DNA from: Trichomonas tenax
Lineage: Eukaryota; Parabasalia; Trichomonadida; Trichomonadidae
Assembly: GCA_023091735.1 (NCBI GenBank)
Contig: JALKBU010000091.1
Location: 1-64,000, forward strand
Direction of reading: 5' to 3'
DNA length: 64,000 nt
The notes below the pieces were generated by a model, which saw nothing but the letters and a program-made list of their open reading frames with translations, made no database searches and was not told where the DNA came from. The translations under genes were made by a program, and so were the position numbers. Numbering within the stretch: the first letter of the stretch is position 1; each line of letters starts with the position of its first letter. Positions 20,441-31,332 of the stretch are shown piece by piece.

Positions 20441-21931
20441 ATGACATATAATCTTATTGTCAGCTCAAAAGTTCACGTTTTCCAATTTATGGAAAGCAAC
20501 GTCAGAGACCACGGATCTGACTTCGAAATCAAAATCTTCCAAAAACGCGATTTTGATGGAAGATTTCAACTGATTCAGACTTTATCGCAAGAAGTTGTCT
20601 TAGAAGCTGGTGTCAGAGAAGCACTTAACGTTCAGTATATCACTGCTGAACGCAAACTTTTCTTTGACGTTAGATTTGCTGGAAAAATACACAATTTCGC
20701 TCTTGTCTTTAATAATGAACGAAAATTATCAGCATTTGTTCAAGCTTACACTAAAGTCTGCTTTGAATACGCCGAAAAACGTCCTATTGATGAATCAGAT
20801 GGCCCTGAAATTTTGAGATTCATGTCTTATCTTTCCCTTGACGATCAACAACTGACAGATGACGAAACTCCCTCTAAGCCTGTTGAGTTTAACACAATGG
20901 GAAGAAGCGATACAGGAAGAAATATTATTCTTCAATCAAGTGAAAAGAGAGGAGACGCTTTAGTACTTCGTACATACGACACAAAATGTTCTATTGGAAT
21001 GTTCGACCTCAACAACAATTGTAAATATATTCAAGCGATTCCAACTCTTGAATCAGACTTAGGATCGACACTTCTTGCTAAAGATATGCTTCGCTTCAAT
21101 GACAATCAGTCTGTCTATCTTTTGGATACTAAAAATGAAAAGACAATTTACAATTTAGATTTGAATCGCGGTGATGTCGTTTCTCACTTTGACACAGCAT
21201 ATTGCGGTGCCCCACAGGCAGTTCTCAAGATTATGCCTGCTTCTGAAGGAAACGAAGAAACAACATTCATCGGTTTCAACTCTCGCAACACATTAAGGTT
21301 CGATCCAAGAATCGAACAACTTGCTGAAAAGTCTGATTACAAGACAGACAACAAGTTCACAGCGGGCAAAGCCACAGCATCAGGAAAGCTCGCTATGGGC
21401 TCAGCGAATGGCATTCTGAGATTATATTCAGCTCCATGCAAGAATCGCGCGACAGTCAACTTCCAAGTCAATGTCGGTGACCAGCCAATCACATTCATCG
21501 ATGTTACGCCAGACGAAGAGTGGGTTGCTGCTTCTTCTCCATACTATATATCATTGATCAACACGAGAATACCATCAACAGGAAAGCTCGCTTTCGACTC
21601 AAGCATGGGCAAAGAGAAGCCGCCATGCATGAGATTATTGATTCAGCCCGATCATCAGCAGTTGCTCGCTAAATATCACGAAGGAGACATTCCTGTTTTC
21701 TCTTCAGTTAAGTTCGAGTGCCGTGGTGCAAAGCCTATTGCCCTTGTTGCCACAATCGGCACTGCAATCGTTTCTTGGGAGTTAAGAAGAATCATCGAAG
21801 GAAAGAGACCAACGTACTCGATCACTCTTATTGGCGGCGAAGTTTTGGTCGATAACAAGCCGATGGAGAAGACTCGTGAAATCTTGTTCATGTCTGAGAA
21901 CCAGATCAGCTTTGTTAACATGCACAAGTAA
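20441..21931 (+). CDS. VID27-family protein (vacuolar import and degradation 27 / CYPRO4-like)
   Basis: The 496-residue protein shows the two parts of VID27 proteins. The N-terminal PH-like region is about 1-115. The C-terminal WD-like beta-propeller is about 150-496, with the family signature around SDYKTDNKFTAGKATASGKL, AMGSANGILRLYS and ITFIDVTPDEEWVAASSPYY. Yeast VID27 is cytoplasmic and linked to nutrient-dependent degradation, and plant relatives are the CYPRO4 group, but the molecular role is unresolved. The trichomonad copy is shorter than yeast VID27 through loss of the central acidic linker. The ATG at 20441 has a TCATA initiator 10 nt upstream. Confidence 0.85.
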   Translation: MTYNLIVSSKVHVFQFMESNVRDHGSDFEIKIFQKRDFDGRFQLIQTLSQEVVLEAGVREALNVQYITAERKLFFDVRFAGKIHNFALVFNNERKLSAFVQAYTKVCFEYAEKRPIDESDGPEILRFMSYLSLDDQQLTDDETPSKPVEFNTMGRSDTGRNIILQSSEKRGDALVLRTYDTKCSIGMFDLNNNCKYIQAIPTLESDLGSTLLAKDMLRFNDNQSVYLLDTKNEKTIYNLDLNRGDVVSHFDTAYCGAPQAVLKIMPASEGNEETTFIGFNSRNTLRFDPRIEQLAEKSDYKTDNKFTAGKATASGKLAMGSANGILRLYSAPCKNRATVNFQVNVGDQPITFIDVTPDEEWVAASSPYYISLINTRIPSTGKLAFDSSMGKEKPPCMRLLIQPDHQQLLAKYHEGDIPVFSSVKFECRGAKPIALVATIGTAIVSWELRRIIEGKRPTYSITLIGGEVLVDNKPMEKTREILFMSENQISFVNMHK

Positions 21932-23082
21932 TTTCAATTTATTATTCCTATGACATATCATTAAACACCGACATATATTTAAAAAGTTTTCAAAATTCGG
22001 AATTGGTTGGTTCTGAAATGTGTGTATGATCTACATTGGTTGAGTGGAGTATTTTTATAATGATAATTTATGAATAAAATTAAATTATTTAATTGATCAA
22101 AAATATTAGATTGAACTAAACAAAATAAATGATAGTATCAAGATTATAAAATCATTTATATTTAGATCCCATGTTTTTAACTTAGTAAAAATCAAGTTTA
22201 AAAATTCAAATTCACATTTTCAAGGAGTTGGAGATTATGGAATTTGGGAAATAGTATAAAATAATTTTGATTATTAATAACACTATTAAATTAGAGAAAT
22301 AGTCTAATAATTTGCAAAAAAGTCGATTATTCGACAATGCCTTGATTTTCTGTTGCAAAACATCGTTAAACATCATGGAGGACATGTTTTAATATCCGTT
22401 TTGCTTTTTCAATTTTAGGTTAAAATTTCAAAATGTTTTCATGAAGAAATACAGCGAAATATCGATTATTATTTGTTTCTTTAACGACCAAAATTCATCT
22501 TTAACCAGTAAATTTTATACTTGTCTATAGCTACAATGGATTTCAATGTCATTAGAAGCTGATATAAAATGAAATTTAAACAAAATCAACTTTTTCAGAA
22601 TTTACTTTTTATGAGCAAAGCCAAGATTTCATAAATCCAATTACTATGCATTCATTATTAATATTATCAACTTTTTATAAACATTTATAACCATTCAAAA
22701 TTAGTCGTGAAAAGCTACATAAAAAATGATATTAGAGAGAACTTAAGTGATAAAATGCAATTTATGGAACATTCATCTTTGATGAATTAAATCAGAACTG
22801 CTGATAAGCCTTGTTTCAAGATAAAAATGGAATTTCATATTGAATGGAAATTGACAATTTTGAATGAATTACTTCATCGTTTGTTTTAATTCTGTAAAAG
22901 GATAAAATCTTCAAAAACATGAAAATCATTAACTCAAAACTTCGCTGAGTCCTATTCTATTTACAGCTAAGTCGGACTCACTTTTGAAAGCCTTCATTTT
23001 TCAAAATCTTTAGCAATTCAATTTTTGAGACCAAATACAACATCAAAAGAAAATAAGTTTTCAATTATTTTTATAACATTTA
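21932..23082. other. Spacer about 1.15 kb
   Basis: AT-rich sequence with no recognisable gene, RNA or long repeat. Confidence 0.5.
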
Positions 23083-25738
23083 ATGTTTTTCTGTCTGTTT
23101 TTGTTGTTCATATCTGATTTCTATGATACTGAATGGAGTTCGGTGTTCCCTGGAATGGGAGTTACCAAAAGATATACAACACCTATTGTTGCAATTAAAG
23201 AACTTTCCAAAGGTAACTTTTTGATTCATTCTTGCGGATTTATATTTCTGGACATTTGTCCGGTCACGGTAAATAGTAGAACATATGATAGAGTTTTTGT
23301 TGCTGATTGCCTATTTTACGATGTTCGAAGTACTTATATTTATGTTCCTTCTGGTGTAATATGTGTTAAAAAACATGTTTGGACTTGTCAAACACAGATT
23401 ATGTAGGGCATTAGGAACAGTGATACTGAACTGGAGAGGAACAGGTAAATCACTTGTGGAGCAGTCAACTATAACCAATAGTAAAGGTTGTCCCATTGAA
23501 GCAAATAAAATTCCCATTGATATCACGAGTATCAATATAACAAATAATTTTCATGCATTTAGTATTATCGATCTAAAAAATCCAAGCGCTGCGTTAATTT
23601 CACTTTGCAATATCATAAAGAACTATCGATCTTTTTCCTTATATGATTCCACAAGCATCCAAATCAAGTCTTGCATCATTAAAGATAATAAAGAAACTGA
23701 AACAAGAGGATTCGATCCATTCATTCATGGTGCAGCTGGCGTTTTTGATTCATGCTTCTTCTCAAATAACAGAATACAAGCTAACTGTTATCATTTTTTG
23801 AAGGCAAAGGAAGTATTACATTTAAAAACTGCAGAGGTGAACAATACACCAACAAAAATGTCAGAATTTTATCTAAAAACAACAATTTAACATTAAACAA
23901 TCAATTCAACATCGGAAAATGCCCATTCAAATAAGGTACTCCAATTTCGTTAAGCATTAATAGGCAACCTCAGGCTCAGTATTATAACGGCAACCAAGTA
24001 AAAATTGCAGGATCAGCAAGTGGATGATGCGGAAACATAATTGTAAAATGCAAAATAGGAAGTACAGAAATTAACGCAACATTTTCATATTCAAATGGAT
24101 TGAGCATAATTAGATTTACGGAAACATTTACGTTATTAAAAATTTTACCTGAAAAATATACTATGCAAATATATGCAATCGATGGAAGGAAAAGAACATC
24201 AAACATTTATTCAAAAGCTGTTGAAATATTAAGTTATCCTCTATCAATATCCGTTTCATCAGGACCTAAATCATCATATACAAAAAACGTTGACACAGCA
24301 ATATCAATAACATTTATTGTAACAGGTAGAGATGCCATTGGAACAATAACTGTGAAGCAGATGGTTCTTTAGCTTCGTTTGCAATCAGTAGTGCAAATGC
24401 TTACACTTACACAAAAACTGCCACGATTTTCACAGGTCTCTCAGAAGGGCAACATAAGATTACCATTTATGCTGTCGATAATTCTGGAAAAGAATCAAAT
24501 AGACTTTCATATAATTTTAATTATGTTTACAATAGCCCAGTTTGAACAATTACAACCGGTCCAAAATCTTCATATTCAAAGAAAGTTGACACATCTATAT
24601 CAATTTCAGGAAGTGTGTCTGATAATGACCAAGTGGAACAGTAATTGTAAAATATTATTTCGACTCAAATAAAGCTCCGGGAAATCTTTATTATGTTGGA
24701 ATCAACAGTCAATCTTAGTTTTCATTTTCTAAAAACGTTCCGTTTCCAGCACTTACTGAAGGTTCTCATTCATTAATATTATATGCTGTTGACGAGAAAG
24801 GAAAAGAATCTCCAAAAAGAACTTTCACGTTTACATATAGATTCAATAATCCAGTTCTAACAATCACATCAAGTTTGAAAAGCTCATATCTGAACAATGT
24901 TGATACAGAGATATCTTTTACTGGAAGTTTCTCTGATAAAGACGGAAGCGGAACAATAACAATCAAATATTTTTATGACACAGCAGCAATTTCAAGTCAA
25001 TCATCAATTCAATTCACTAAATCAGCACCAATTCCAAACACTCTTTAAGAATCAAGTCATAAGATCACTGTTTATGCTGTAGATGAAGCAGGAAAAGAAT
25101 CTTCAAGATTAACATACACATTTTCATATCAATATAACAATCCAGTTATTACTATAACAACATGACCAAAATCAACATATACTAAAAACGTGGAAAATAT
25201 AATAAGCATACTCTGACAAAGTCATTTCCATTTAGATTTAAGTATAATCATCCGATTTTAATTGTTGATCCAATTTTAGACAGAGTGTATACAAGAAGAA
25301 CAGGTGCAACAATTTACATCAAAGGCAATGTGTCAGATGCTGATGCAACAGGAAAAGTTAACATTAAATACAAATTCGATAATAGATTGGAATCAACTTT
25401 GAGTGATATAATCATCGATAGTTCATCAAAGAAATCATTTTCTTATCCAATTATAATTCCGAATGAGTTAGTAAGAGGAAGGCACTCTTTAACAATTTGA
25501 GCTGTTGACAATGATGGAAATATTTCATTCAACAAATCAGTTTTTAGTTTTCATTCGAATATAACGCTCCAAATTTAGTTTAAGAGAACACTGTTAAAAT
25601 TTTATATACGAAAACAACAGATCAAGTTATGAGAATCAGTGAAAATGGGTTTGATCAGGATGATATTTGGAAATAATGCAATGAAATATGCAGCGATCTT
25701 CGTAGGAAACTCTAATTCTCTTTCTCCTGATAATAGAT
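23083..25738 (+). pseudogene. Broken surface protein: Pmp-like start plus BAP-like Ig-type repeats
   Basis: Starts with an ATG and a hydrophobic leader (MFFCLFLLFIS), a likely signal peptide. A beta-helix-like region follows, of the Pmp-like trichomonad type (DSTSIQIKSCIIKDNK, GVFDSCFFSNNR). The frame shifts near 23370 and near 23870. From about 23980 to 25500 come repeated modules of about 100 residues with the pattern PKSSYTKNVDT...SISGSVSD...GTITVKY...EGSHKITVYAVDE.GKES, resembling bacterial Ig-like/BAP repeats reported in trichomonad surface adhesins. Each module carries stops (near 24028, 24371, 24552, 25046, 25163 and 25498) and indels. It is clearly non-functional. It would have been an extracellular protein. 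No membrane anchor survives at the 3' end. Confidence 0.8.
24230..25180 (+). repeat. Tandem coding repeats of about 290-315 bp
   Basis: The PKSSY-type anchor recurs at about 24265, 24560, 24873 and 25164, a spacing of about 295, 313 and 291 bases. A shortened further copy starts near 25285. Each unit encodes one Ig-like module. Units have diverged and carry different stops, so decay followed duplication. Confidence 0.75.
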
Positions 25739-26185
25739 AAGTTATATTTATATTTTGATAGGAGAAAGTTGTTTGCAGATTCTTAATCAATTCATTATGT
25801 TATTTAAGACAGATGTGGATAATGATTTTAAAATCATGTCATTTTATTTTTTAAAAAAAAAAACTTAACGGTAATAGTATAGTAAAAATGTTGCAATAAC
25901 TATTTATTAGTATTATGACTTTTTCGAGTGAACATAGTTGAAAATGTAATGCAGTTTTTAAACCCAATTTTGAATAGTTTACATCTCACGTTAGTCGCCC
26001 CCTAATATTGATTTAAAAGTTGTTTGGGGTTTTGTAATCACTCATTTTTAGACTGTTTTCTTCAAACGTGAGATGAATGATCACGAAATGATATTATTTT
26101 CATTTATATCAAAAATGAAGTGAATTGAAGAAAATAATATTTTTTCATATAAAAATAATCAAACAAACATATATAAGTAAAATAT
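25739..26185. other. Spacer after surface-protein relic
   Basis: No gene recognised. An A-run lies at about 25853-25863. Near 25950-26075 there are similar ACGTTAGTC / ACGTGAGAT stretches without clear structure. Confidence 0.5.
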
Positions 26186-27133
26186 TCATTGGAACCATTT
26201 CATTTTGAGGGCTTCACTGATTGTTGCTCTCTTTGTTGGATCCTTTCCGAGAATGGCTTTAAACACTTCGAGAAGATCATTCGAAATCGGAGGATTCTTT
26301 TCATACTCAATTTCTTTGTTAACGATCAATTGCGATATCTTAACGCACTGTTCGTAATATGTTCCTTCTCCCGACTCCGTTAAGAATGGATTTTGACCAA
26401 AAATCATCACATATAATGATAATCCAAAAGACCAAACATCTGCGGCCTTTCCATCATACAGATCTCCTGTCTGTTCTTCCGGTGAACGGAACAGAGGCGT
26501 TCCTTCAGAATCATCGAGCATTTCATTTGGCGAAGATAATTGCTTCGAAACAGAGAAATCAGACAGCATAGCTTTGTCATCATCGAACAATAGAATGTTA
26601 TCGGGCTTAATATCGCGATGAATAATGTCTTTTGAATGCAAGTATTCCAAAGCTTCACCAATTTGCTTAAAAACGTGTTTCGCCTGTTTTTCATCAATAG
26701 AAGGGATGTTTAATGAAGATGGTGCTAAAGATCCTTTGCTTGCGTAATTAGAAATGACACAAATGATTTCTTGTTCGTCATCTTCGATTAATTCATTGAT
26801 TTTGAGGATCGAAGGATGATCAAGTTTGGAAGTTAATTCGATTTCATCCAACAAAATCCTGAATTTGTTAGGACGTCCAAATTCTCTTCTTGTAATCTTT
26901 GCTTTTCTGTAGATTTTTCCTGCGAATTTCTGCCCAGAATTCTTGTGTTCGAGCAGATATACCTTTGAATACGTTCCCTGACCAACTTGTTTAATAATTT
27001 TATAATCTCCAACAGTTTTTGGAATGTCGTCGTGATAGGACTCCTCCTCTTCTTCCTCCTCGGTTTTCTTGTTGATGGAGCTCTGTGAATTCAGTTCTTC
27101 CTTTGCGTCAACCTTCGAATTTCCACATCCCAT
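26186..27133 (-). CDS. CaMKK-like Ser/Thr protein kinase with predicted N-myristoylation
   Basis: Starting at 27133 the 315-residue protein begins MGCGNSK, a good myristoylation (Gly2) and palmitoylation (Cys3) signal. An ATG 12 nt upstream (MSKI) would hide it. Residues 1-40 are acidic and flexible. The kinase domain spans 44-315: glycine loop GQGTYSKV (51-58), Lys73, an Arg/Pro insert RREFGRPNK after beta3 as in CaMKK, HRDIKPDN (162-169), then DFS at 182-184 where DFG is normal, and GTPLFRSPE (201-209). The CaMKK/ELM1/SAK1 group phosphorylates activation loops of downstream kinases such as AMPK. The DFG-to-DFS change keeps the metal-binding Asp, so activity is possible but altered. Membrane attachment is inferred. 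Confidence 0.88.
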   Translation of the reverse strand: MGCGNSKVDAKEELNSQSSINKKTEEEEEEESYHDDIPKTVGDYKIIKQVGQGTYSKVYLLEHKNSGQKFAGKIYRKAKITRREFGRPNKFRILLDEIELTSKLDHPSILKINELIEDDEQEIICVISNYASKGSLAPSSLNIPSIDEKQAKHVFKQIGEALEYLHSKDIIHRDIKPDNILLFDDDKAMLSDFSVSKQLSSPNEMLDDSEGTPLFRSPEEQTGDLYDGKAADVWSFGLSLYVMIFGQNPFLTESGEGTYYEQCVKISQLIVNKEIEYEKNPPISNDLLEVFKAILGKDPTKRATISEALKMKWFQ

Positions 27134-27631
27134 AATTTTGCTCATTTTTATTTTTTTTTTGTCTAATTTATAATAAATGAAAATTTCTGACAAACTTACA
27201 TGTCAGAAATTTGATTTTTTTTTTTTTTTTTTTTTTCTTTTATTTGAGGGCAAAATATTTAATTTTGGGTGAACAAGAATAATGTGAATTTGCTTATCCA
27301 GTTTCAAGTATATATGGGGCTCAATCACTACTAACGATTGTATTAAAACAATCGATTGGCAACACAGTGAGATCAAGTTTTTTGAAGTGAATTTTATTCA
27401 TCAAAATTGGGATGACAGAATCATTTTATAGCCGAGAAATTAATTCACATATAGAAAATGCATCAATGGGAAGTTCAATTGTCTTCTACAGATTCCAATT
27501 CATAACTATATTCTTCTGTCTATCATAATAAAGCATTAATATATAGGTGTGAAAAATAGTAAATAAAATGCTTTATAATCTATAAAAAATAAATAATGGA
27601 AAATACTAACAACTTTTGGATTCTAAATCAT
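27134..27631. other. Spacer with a 22-nt poly-T run
   Basis: Upstream region of the kinase. It has a poly-T tract at 27215-27236 and the palindrome-like TTACATGTCAGA near 27197. No gene seen. The part from 27240 to 27631 is the 3' flank of ESF1. Confidence 0.5.
27215..27236. repeat. Poly-T tract, 22 nt
   Basis: Uninterrupted run of T in the upstream region of the CaMKK-like kinase gene, likely length-variable. Confidence 0.9.
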
Positions 27632-28849
27632 CTATTTGTATTTTCCATCTAAGAGCTTTTGGTGCTGTCTTGCAATCTTATTACGGAGCATATCCATAGC
27701 AGGATCCTTCTTGAAATTAGAGTCTGTTGCATCGATACCATAACCTGGCTGTTCAACGACTTCTTTAAATCTGTCATCATTCATAATTGAATCAACGAGC
27801 TCTGCATCATCATACTGAGCTTTCTCTTTCTTCTTCTTTTGCTTCTCTTCTTTCTTCTTGCGCTTACGTTCTGTCTTCTCATCAACTTTTTCTTCGTCTG
27901 CATCAACTTTCTCTTGTTTCTTCTTTTTCTCTGGACCAGCTTTAGATGTGAATTCCCAAACCATGTCTGAGAGTTCTTCCTCTTCCTTGTCCTCCTCCTC
28001 TTCCTCAGCGAGAGCCTTAAGTGTTGCCGCAAGTGAATCTCTTGTTGGTCTCTCATCATCTTCACTGCCGCTGCCAATGAGCATCTTCGCGAGTTCATTC
28101 TGTGTGTCATCATCGAGATCGTCTTCCCAGATGGAGTTCACGATGGCGTCACGCTCTGGGTTTGTGTCCCAGTCATCCTCCGCCTTCGTGGATGTGGCCC
28201 ATGAAGCTTTCATGTTTGGAAGTGTCCAGTTTTCATTTACTTCTTTTGCGGAGTCTCTGATCTTGAAATCATTGAAATCTTGATCATCAGGAACGACAGA
28301 GATGTTCAGGAAGTTGCCGGTGCTTCCCATGTCTAAATCTGAGATCTCACAGTTCGATAATTGAGTGTATGCGCGATCTGCAGCTTCAATGTCAGCAAAC
28401 TCTGCGATTGCGAAGTAGCACTTAGACAAAACGTGTTGGCGCTTACGGAAGGCCGCTGCACAAAGGTCATCTGGTTGATCTTCTGGAATGTCGTCCTTTT
28501 TCAGTTCTTCTAAGTGATCCTCGCCGTAGTGAGAGACATAAACAATAATTGAGTTCAATCTGTCCTCTTCGTTGAGAGAATACTTGATAAATGCAAAAAT
28601 GTCTGCTGCTTTGACCTTATCCCAATATAAACCTGTGATTGCCAAACGCGTTGTCGATTCTTTTGTAGATATTTCTTCGTCACTTGATGAAATTGCGTAT
28701 TTCTCGAATTCGTCAGGAAACTCCTCATCGCTCGAGGAAACGTAGTTTTCCATGTACTTGTTGGGGATTCCGTGCATGTCGACAGGCGGATGGCGCTCTT
28801 CGACTTCGAGATCGTCAAAGCGAGAGTCCTTAATCTCCTCGTTAGACAT
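27632..28849 (-). CDS. ESF1: ESF1 homologue, nucleolar 18S rRNA-processing factor
   Basis: The 405-residue protein has the ESF1 layout. An acidic start is followed by the conserved RRM-like region (TTRLAITGLYWDKVKAADIF at about 67-86, then YFAIAEFADIEAADRAY). A segment NISVVPDDQDFNDFKIRDSA and a long acidic then Lys-rich linker come next. The C-terminal NUC153 motif is DDRFKEVVEQPGYGIDATDS followed by NFKK. ESF1 is an essential nucleolar protein needed for early pre-rRNA cleavage and 40S subunit formation. The protein is shorter than yeast or human ESF1, mainly in the charged linkers. A TCATA initiator lies 6 nt before the ATG. Confidence 0.9.
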   Translation of the reverse strand: MSNEEIKDSRFDDLEVEERHPPVDMHGIPNKYMENYVSSSDEEFPDEFEKYAISSSDEEISTKESTTRLAITGLYWDKVKAADIFAFIKYSLNEEDRLNSIIVYVSHYGEDHLEELKKDDIPEDQPDDLCAAAFRKRQHVLSKCYFAIAEFADIEAADRAYTQLSNCEISDLDMGSTGNFLNISVVPDDQDFNDFKIRDSAKEVNENWTLPNMKASWATSTKAEDDWDTNPERDAIVNSIWEDDLDDDTQNELAKMLIGSGSEDDERPTRDSLAATLKALAEEEEEDKEEEELSDMVWEFTSKAGPEKKKKQEKVDADEEKVDEKTERKRKKKEEKQKKKKEKAQYDDAELVDSIMNDDRFKEVVEQPGYGIDATDSNFKKDPAMDMLRNKIARQHQKLLDGKYK

Positions 28850-29210
28850 CTTTATGAAAAATAGCTTAAAGAAAAAATATGATGTATGGTATCTTTATAT
28901 TATTCTATGCCTATTTATCTGGTTTTCATTTCGAACTAAAAATTGTGTCCATTTTTGTAAATTAGATTTTGGCAAATTGTCGGAATATTTGTCATAATTA
29001 TTGTTTACTTGGCAAGAAAATTATGTAAATTTTATAAATTCTCATCATTCTTTCGATTTGCCTGGCGAGTTCGCAGTTTTTCTGCGTTTTACAGGCATGA
29101 AAGCATCCGGTGAAAAATTCGTTGCTATTATATAATTTTTTTATTATTACTATCTTCATTTCTTATACGTTTGCCTTCGAGTTGAAAATAATCGTATTCT
29201 TTAATGTTCT
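28850..29210. other. Spacer
   Basis: Upstream region of ESF1 and 3' flank of the Pmp-like pseudogene. Only the initiator at 28853-28857 was recognised. Confidence 0.5.
28853..28857 (-). promoter_or_regulatory. Inr-like TCATA, +1 at 28855
   Basis: TCATA on the minus strand with +1 6 nt before the ESF1 ATG at 28849. Confidence 0.5.
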
Positions 29211-30401
29211 TCATTAAACATTGGGGTCTGCCTCTTTGGCAGAATGTTATATAATACAATCATGAAATTAAATATTGCAGCAATAACTAATGGCATATAT
29301 CCATAGAAATTATAGAAAAAGTCATTGATTTCTTCGAAAAGAATATTAAGAAAGACTGAAGAACATTGTTAAGTATTGGAATCTATCGGACCGTTTGAAG
29401 CGACATGCGAGGAACAGATTGCACATAGTACATTGCTCACTTGACTGAGCAACGCAACTGTTTTGGAAGAAATATTCAATTTAGAAAATAAAAACGGAAG
29501 CATCATTGATTCGGTTATTTGCCTACAATATGGCATATCCGGTTGTTGAAGTTGAATCACAAAAGCATGAATTTAGTGTAAATTTTTCTTTCTGAATTGT
29601 CACAAGAAAACAAAGGATTTCCAATGTTTCCTTTGATACAGCAAAAGGAAAATAACAAATTACTTTTTGTATAAATAACACCTTGAGAGCTTGGATCAGT
29701 TCTTTCATTCTCGATAATATTAGATGAAGAGATAGTTGTTGATCCTTCTGTTCCAAAGTATAGAATGCTAGAAGATGTTTGTGAATTATTTCGACTTGTA
29801 ATGAATTTTATGACAACATCTCCAGAACCAGTTTCAGAAACAGCCTGAAATTCTTTCGGCTCTATTCGATGGAATGTTTAAATTAGAAGACTTCTCGGGA
29901 CCTTGAGCAATATCAAATATTCTGATTCCTTTAGCTACCGAAGTCCCGCAGTAGATGATTGTAGATAAATTAAGAAATAATTTTGTTGTGTCTATATCAG
30001 GAACTTTAACAAAAAATGACAATACAAAAATATTATCTTTCGTAGAGTTATGATAGCACGCCCTATCTTGGACAAAGTGCCCTTTACTATTAAAATATAG
30101 AGCCTCCAATCTGATAATTAGAGTCAGAACAATCTGAAAAAACTGTATTTTCTATTAGAAGGATGTCTAATGATATCGATTCTGAAAGTTGGTCTTGTGA
30201 ACCAATGCGAATGGCACCTAATTGTGTATGTTTAGAAAATAAGCAGAAATAAACCCAAAAACTGCCTGTATCGGCTTTGAATCCTTCTGTTGCTGATTTT
30301 TTATCTGTATATCTTTCATTTCCGAAGTACGAAGACCAATCGTGAGAGAGAAAATATTTGTTCTGGAAACCTAAATAAAAAAAATTAATAACACCCCTCA
30401 T
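29211..30401 (-). pseudogene. Pmp-like surface membrane protein pseudogene
   Basis: An ATG at 30401 opens a frame (MRGVINFFYLGFQNK) that ends near 30090. The protein continues in shifted frames (ALYFNSKGHFVQDRACYHNS, then YFGTEGSTTISSSNIIENE, then NLLFSFCCIKGNIGNPLF). An in-frame TAA near 29368 precedes the membrane segment FYGYMPLVIAAIFNFMIVLY and the tail PKRQTPMFNEEH, ending at TAA 29211-29213. The pattern of short beta-strands with many Ser, Asn and Cys and one C-terminal membrane anchor is that of the Pmp-like surface family seen at 50.2-52.2 kb. At least two frameshifts and one nonsense codon make it non-functional. Its ATG lies only 47 bp from that of the divergent gene at 30449. Confidence 0.75.
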
Positions 30402-30448
30402 TATTTAATTTAGACCCTTTAAAATTTTATTAATAAACGTATATTAAA

Positions 30449-31099
30449 ATGCAAAATCAGAAGATTCCTGAAAAGTTGTCAGAAGGCGATGAAAACCACG
30501 ACAGCTCTTTCGTTAGCCTCCTTGGAGGTAACAGCTTCTCCCCAGTTGAAATTTCGCCAGAAACATCTGAAAGAGAAGATGAACCAGACAGACACAAAGC
30601 TGATTCTAACGCAAACGACGATGACAACTTAAATAATTACGAAATGCAAAACTCTGGTAAGGATAAATCCGATGCATTCACTGAATCTGATTCAAAATTC
30701 GCTAAATCAAATGCAAGCGCTTCAAGTAGCAAGAAATCTAAAGACATTGCAGAGAGGTTCGATCAGTTCTTACAAAAGAAAGAACATATCGCGATAGATT
30801 TCGATGAATCCAGAATTGATTTGGCTCCTTCACCTCTTAGACCATCACTATTAAACATGCTCAAGACAATAAAGCGTCTTGCAGCTAGAAATCCAACAGG
30901 TGCTTCACTTGCAGCTCTTCAGATCTTAATCGAGAGATTCGATGAATACCTCGAGCTCCAGCTTCGAAGGGATGATCCAACGTACGAAGAACAGTGCAGA
31001 GTACTTTTAGGATACATATACAAGAATACATCTGAGGCTATGCGTCTTTCACGCAAACTCAAAGATGCTGCACACCCAAGGCCTGTTGATGAATGTTAA
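30449..31099 (+). CDS. Acidic, partly disordered protein, function unknown
   Basis: The 216-residue protein has a long N-terminal part (1-105) rich in Ser, Asp, Glu, Asn and Lys with no hydrophobic core. A helical C-terminal part (about 125-205) includes RPSLLNMLKTIKRLAARNP and ASLAALQILIERFDEYLELQ. No signal peptide, membrane segment or known domain is seen. Coding composition and the clean ATG-to-stop frame make it a convincing gene. Its ATG faces that of a decayed surface-protein gene 47 bp away, so its promoter is very short or overlaps the relic. Function cannot be inferred. Confidence 0.75.
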   Translation: MQNQKIPEKLSEGDENHDSSFVSLLGGNSFSPVEISPETSEREDEPDRHKADSNANDDDNLNNYEMQNSGKDKSDAFTESDSKFAKSNASASSSKKSKDIAERFDQFLQKKEHIAIDFDESRIDLAPSPLRPSLLNMLKTIKRLAARNPTGASLAALQILIERFDEYLELQLRRDDPTYEEQCRVLLGYIYKNTSEAMRLSRKLKDAAHPRPVDEC

Positions 31100-31332
31100 T
31101 TTTGTAAATAATGTTGATTTTTATTATATTTTAGATGATTTGACATATATAAATGATTTGTCATGTAAATATCGATTTTGTTATGTAAAATTCACTTTCT
31201 TATATAAAAATGTCGTGTAAAAATTGATTTTGTCATGTCAAAAAATCAATAAAAATTTTCTTCAAATTGGTTATGAAAATCATATCCGTATCAAGGGTGG
31301 GCTCTAAAAATTGAAAAATTAAACAAAATATT

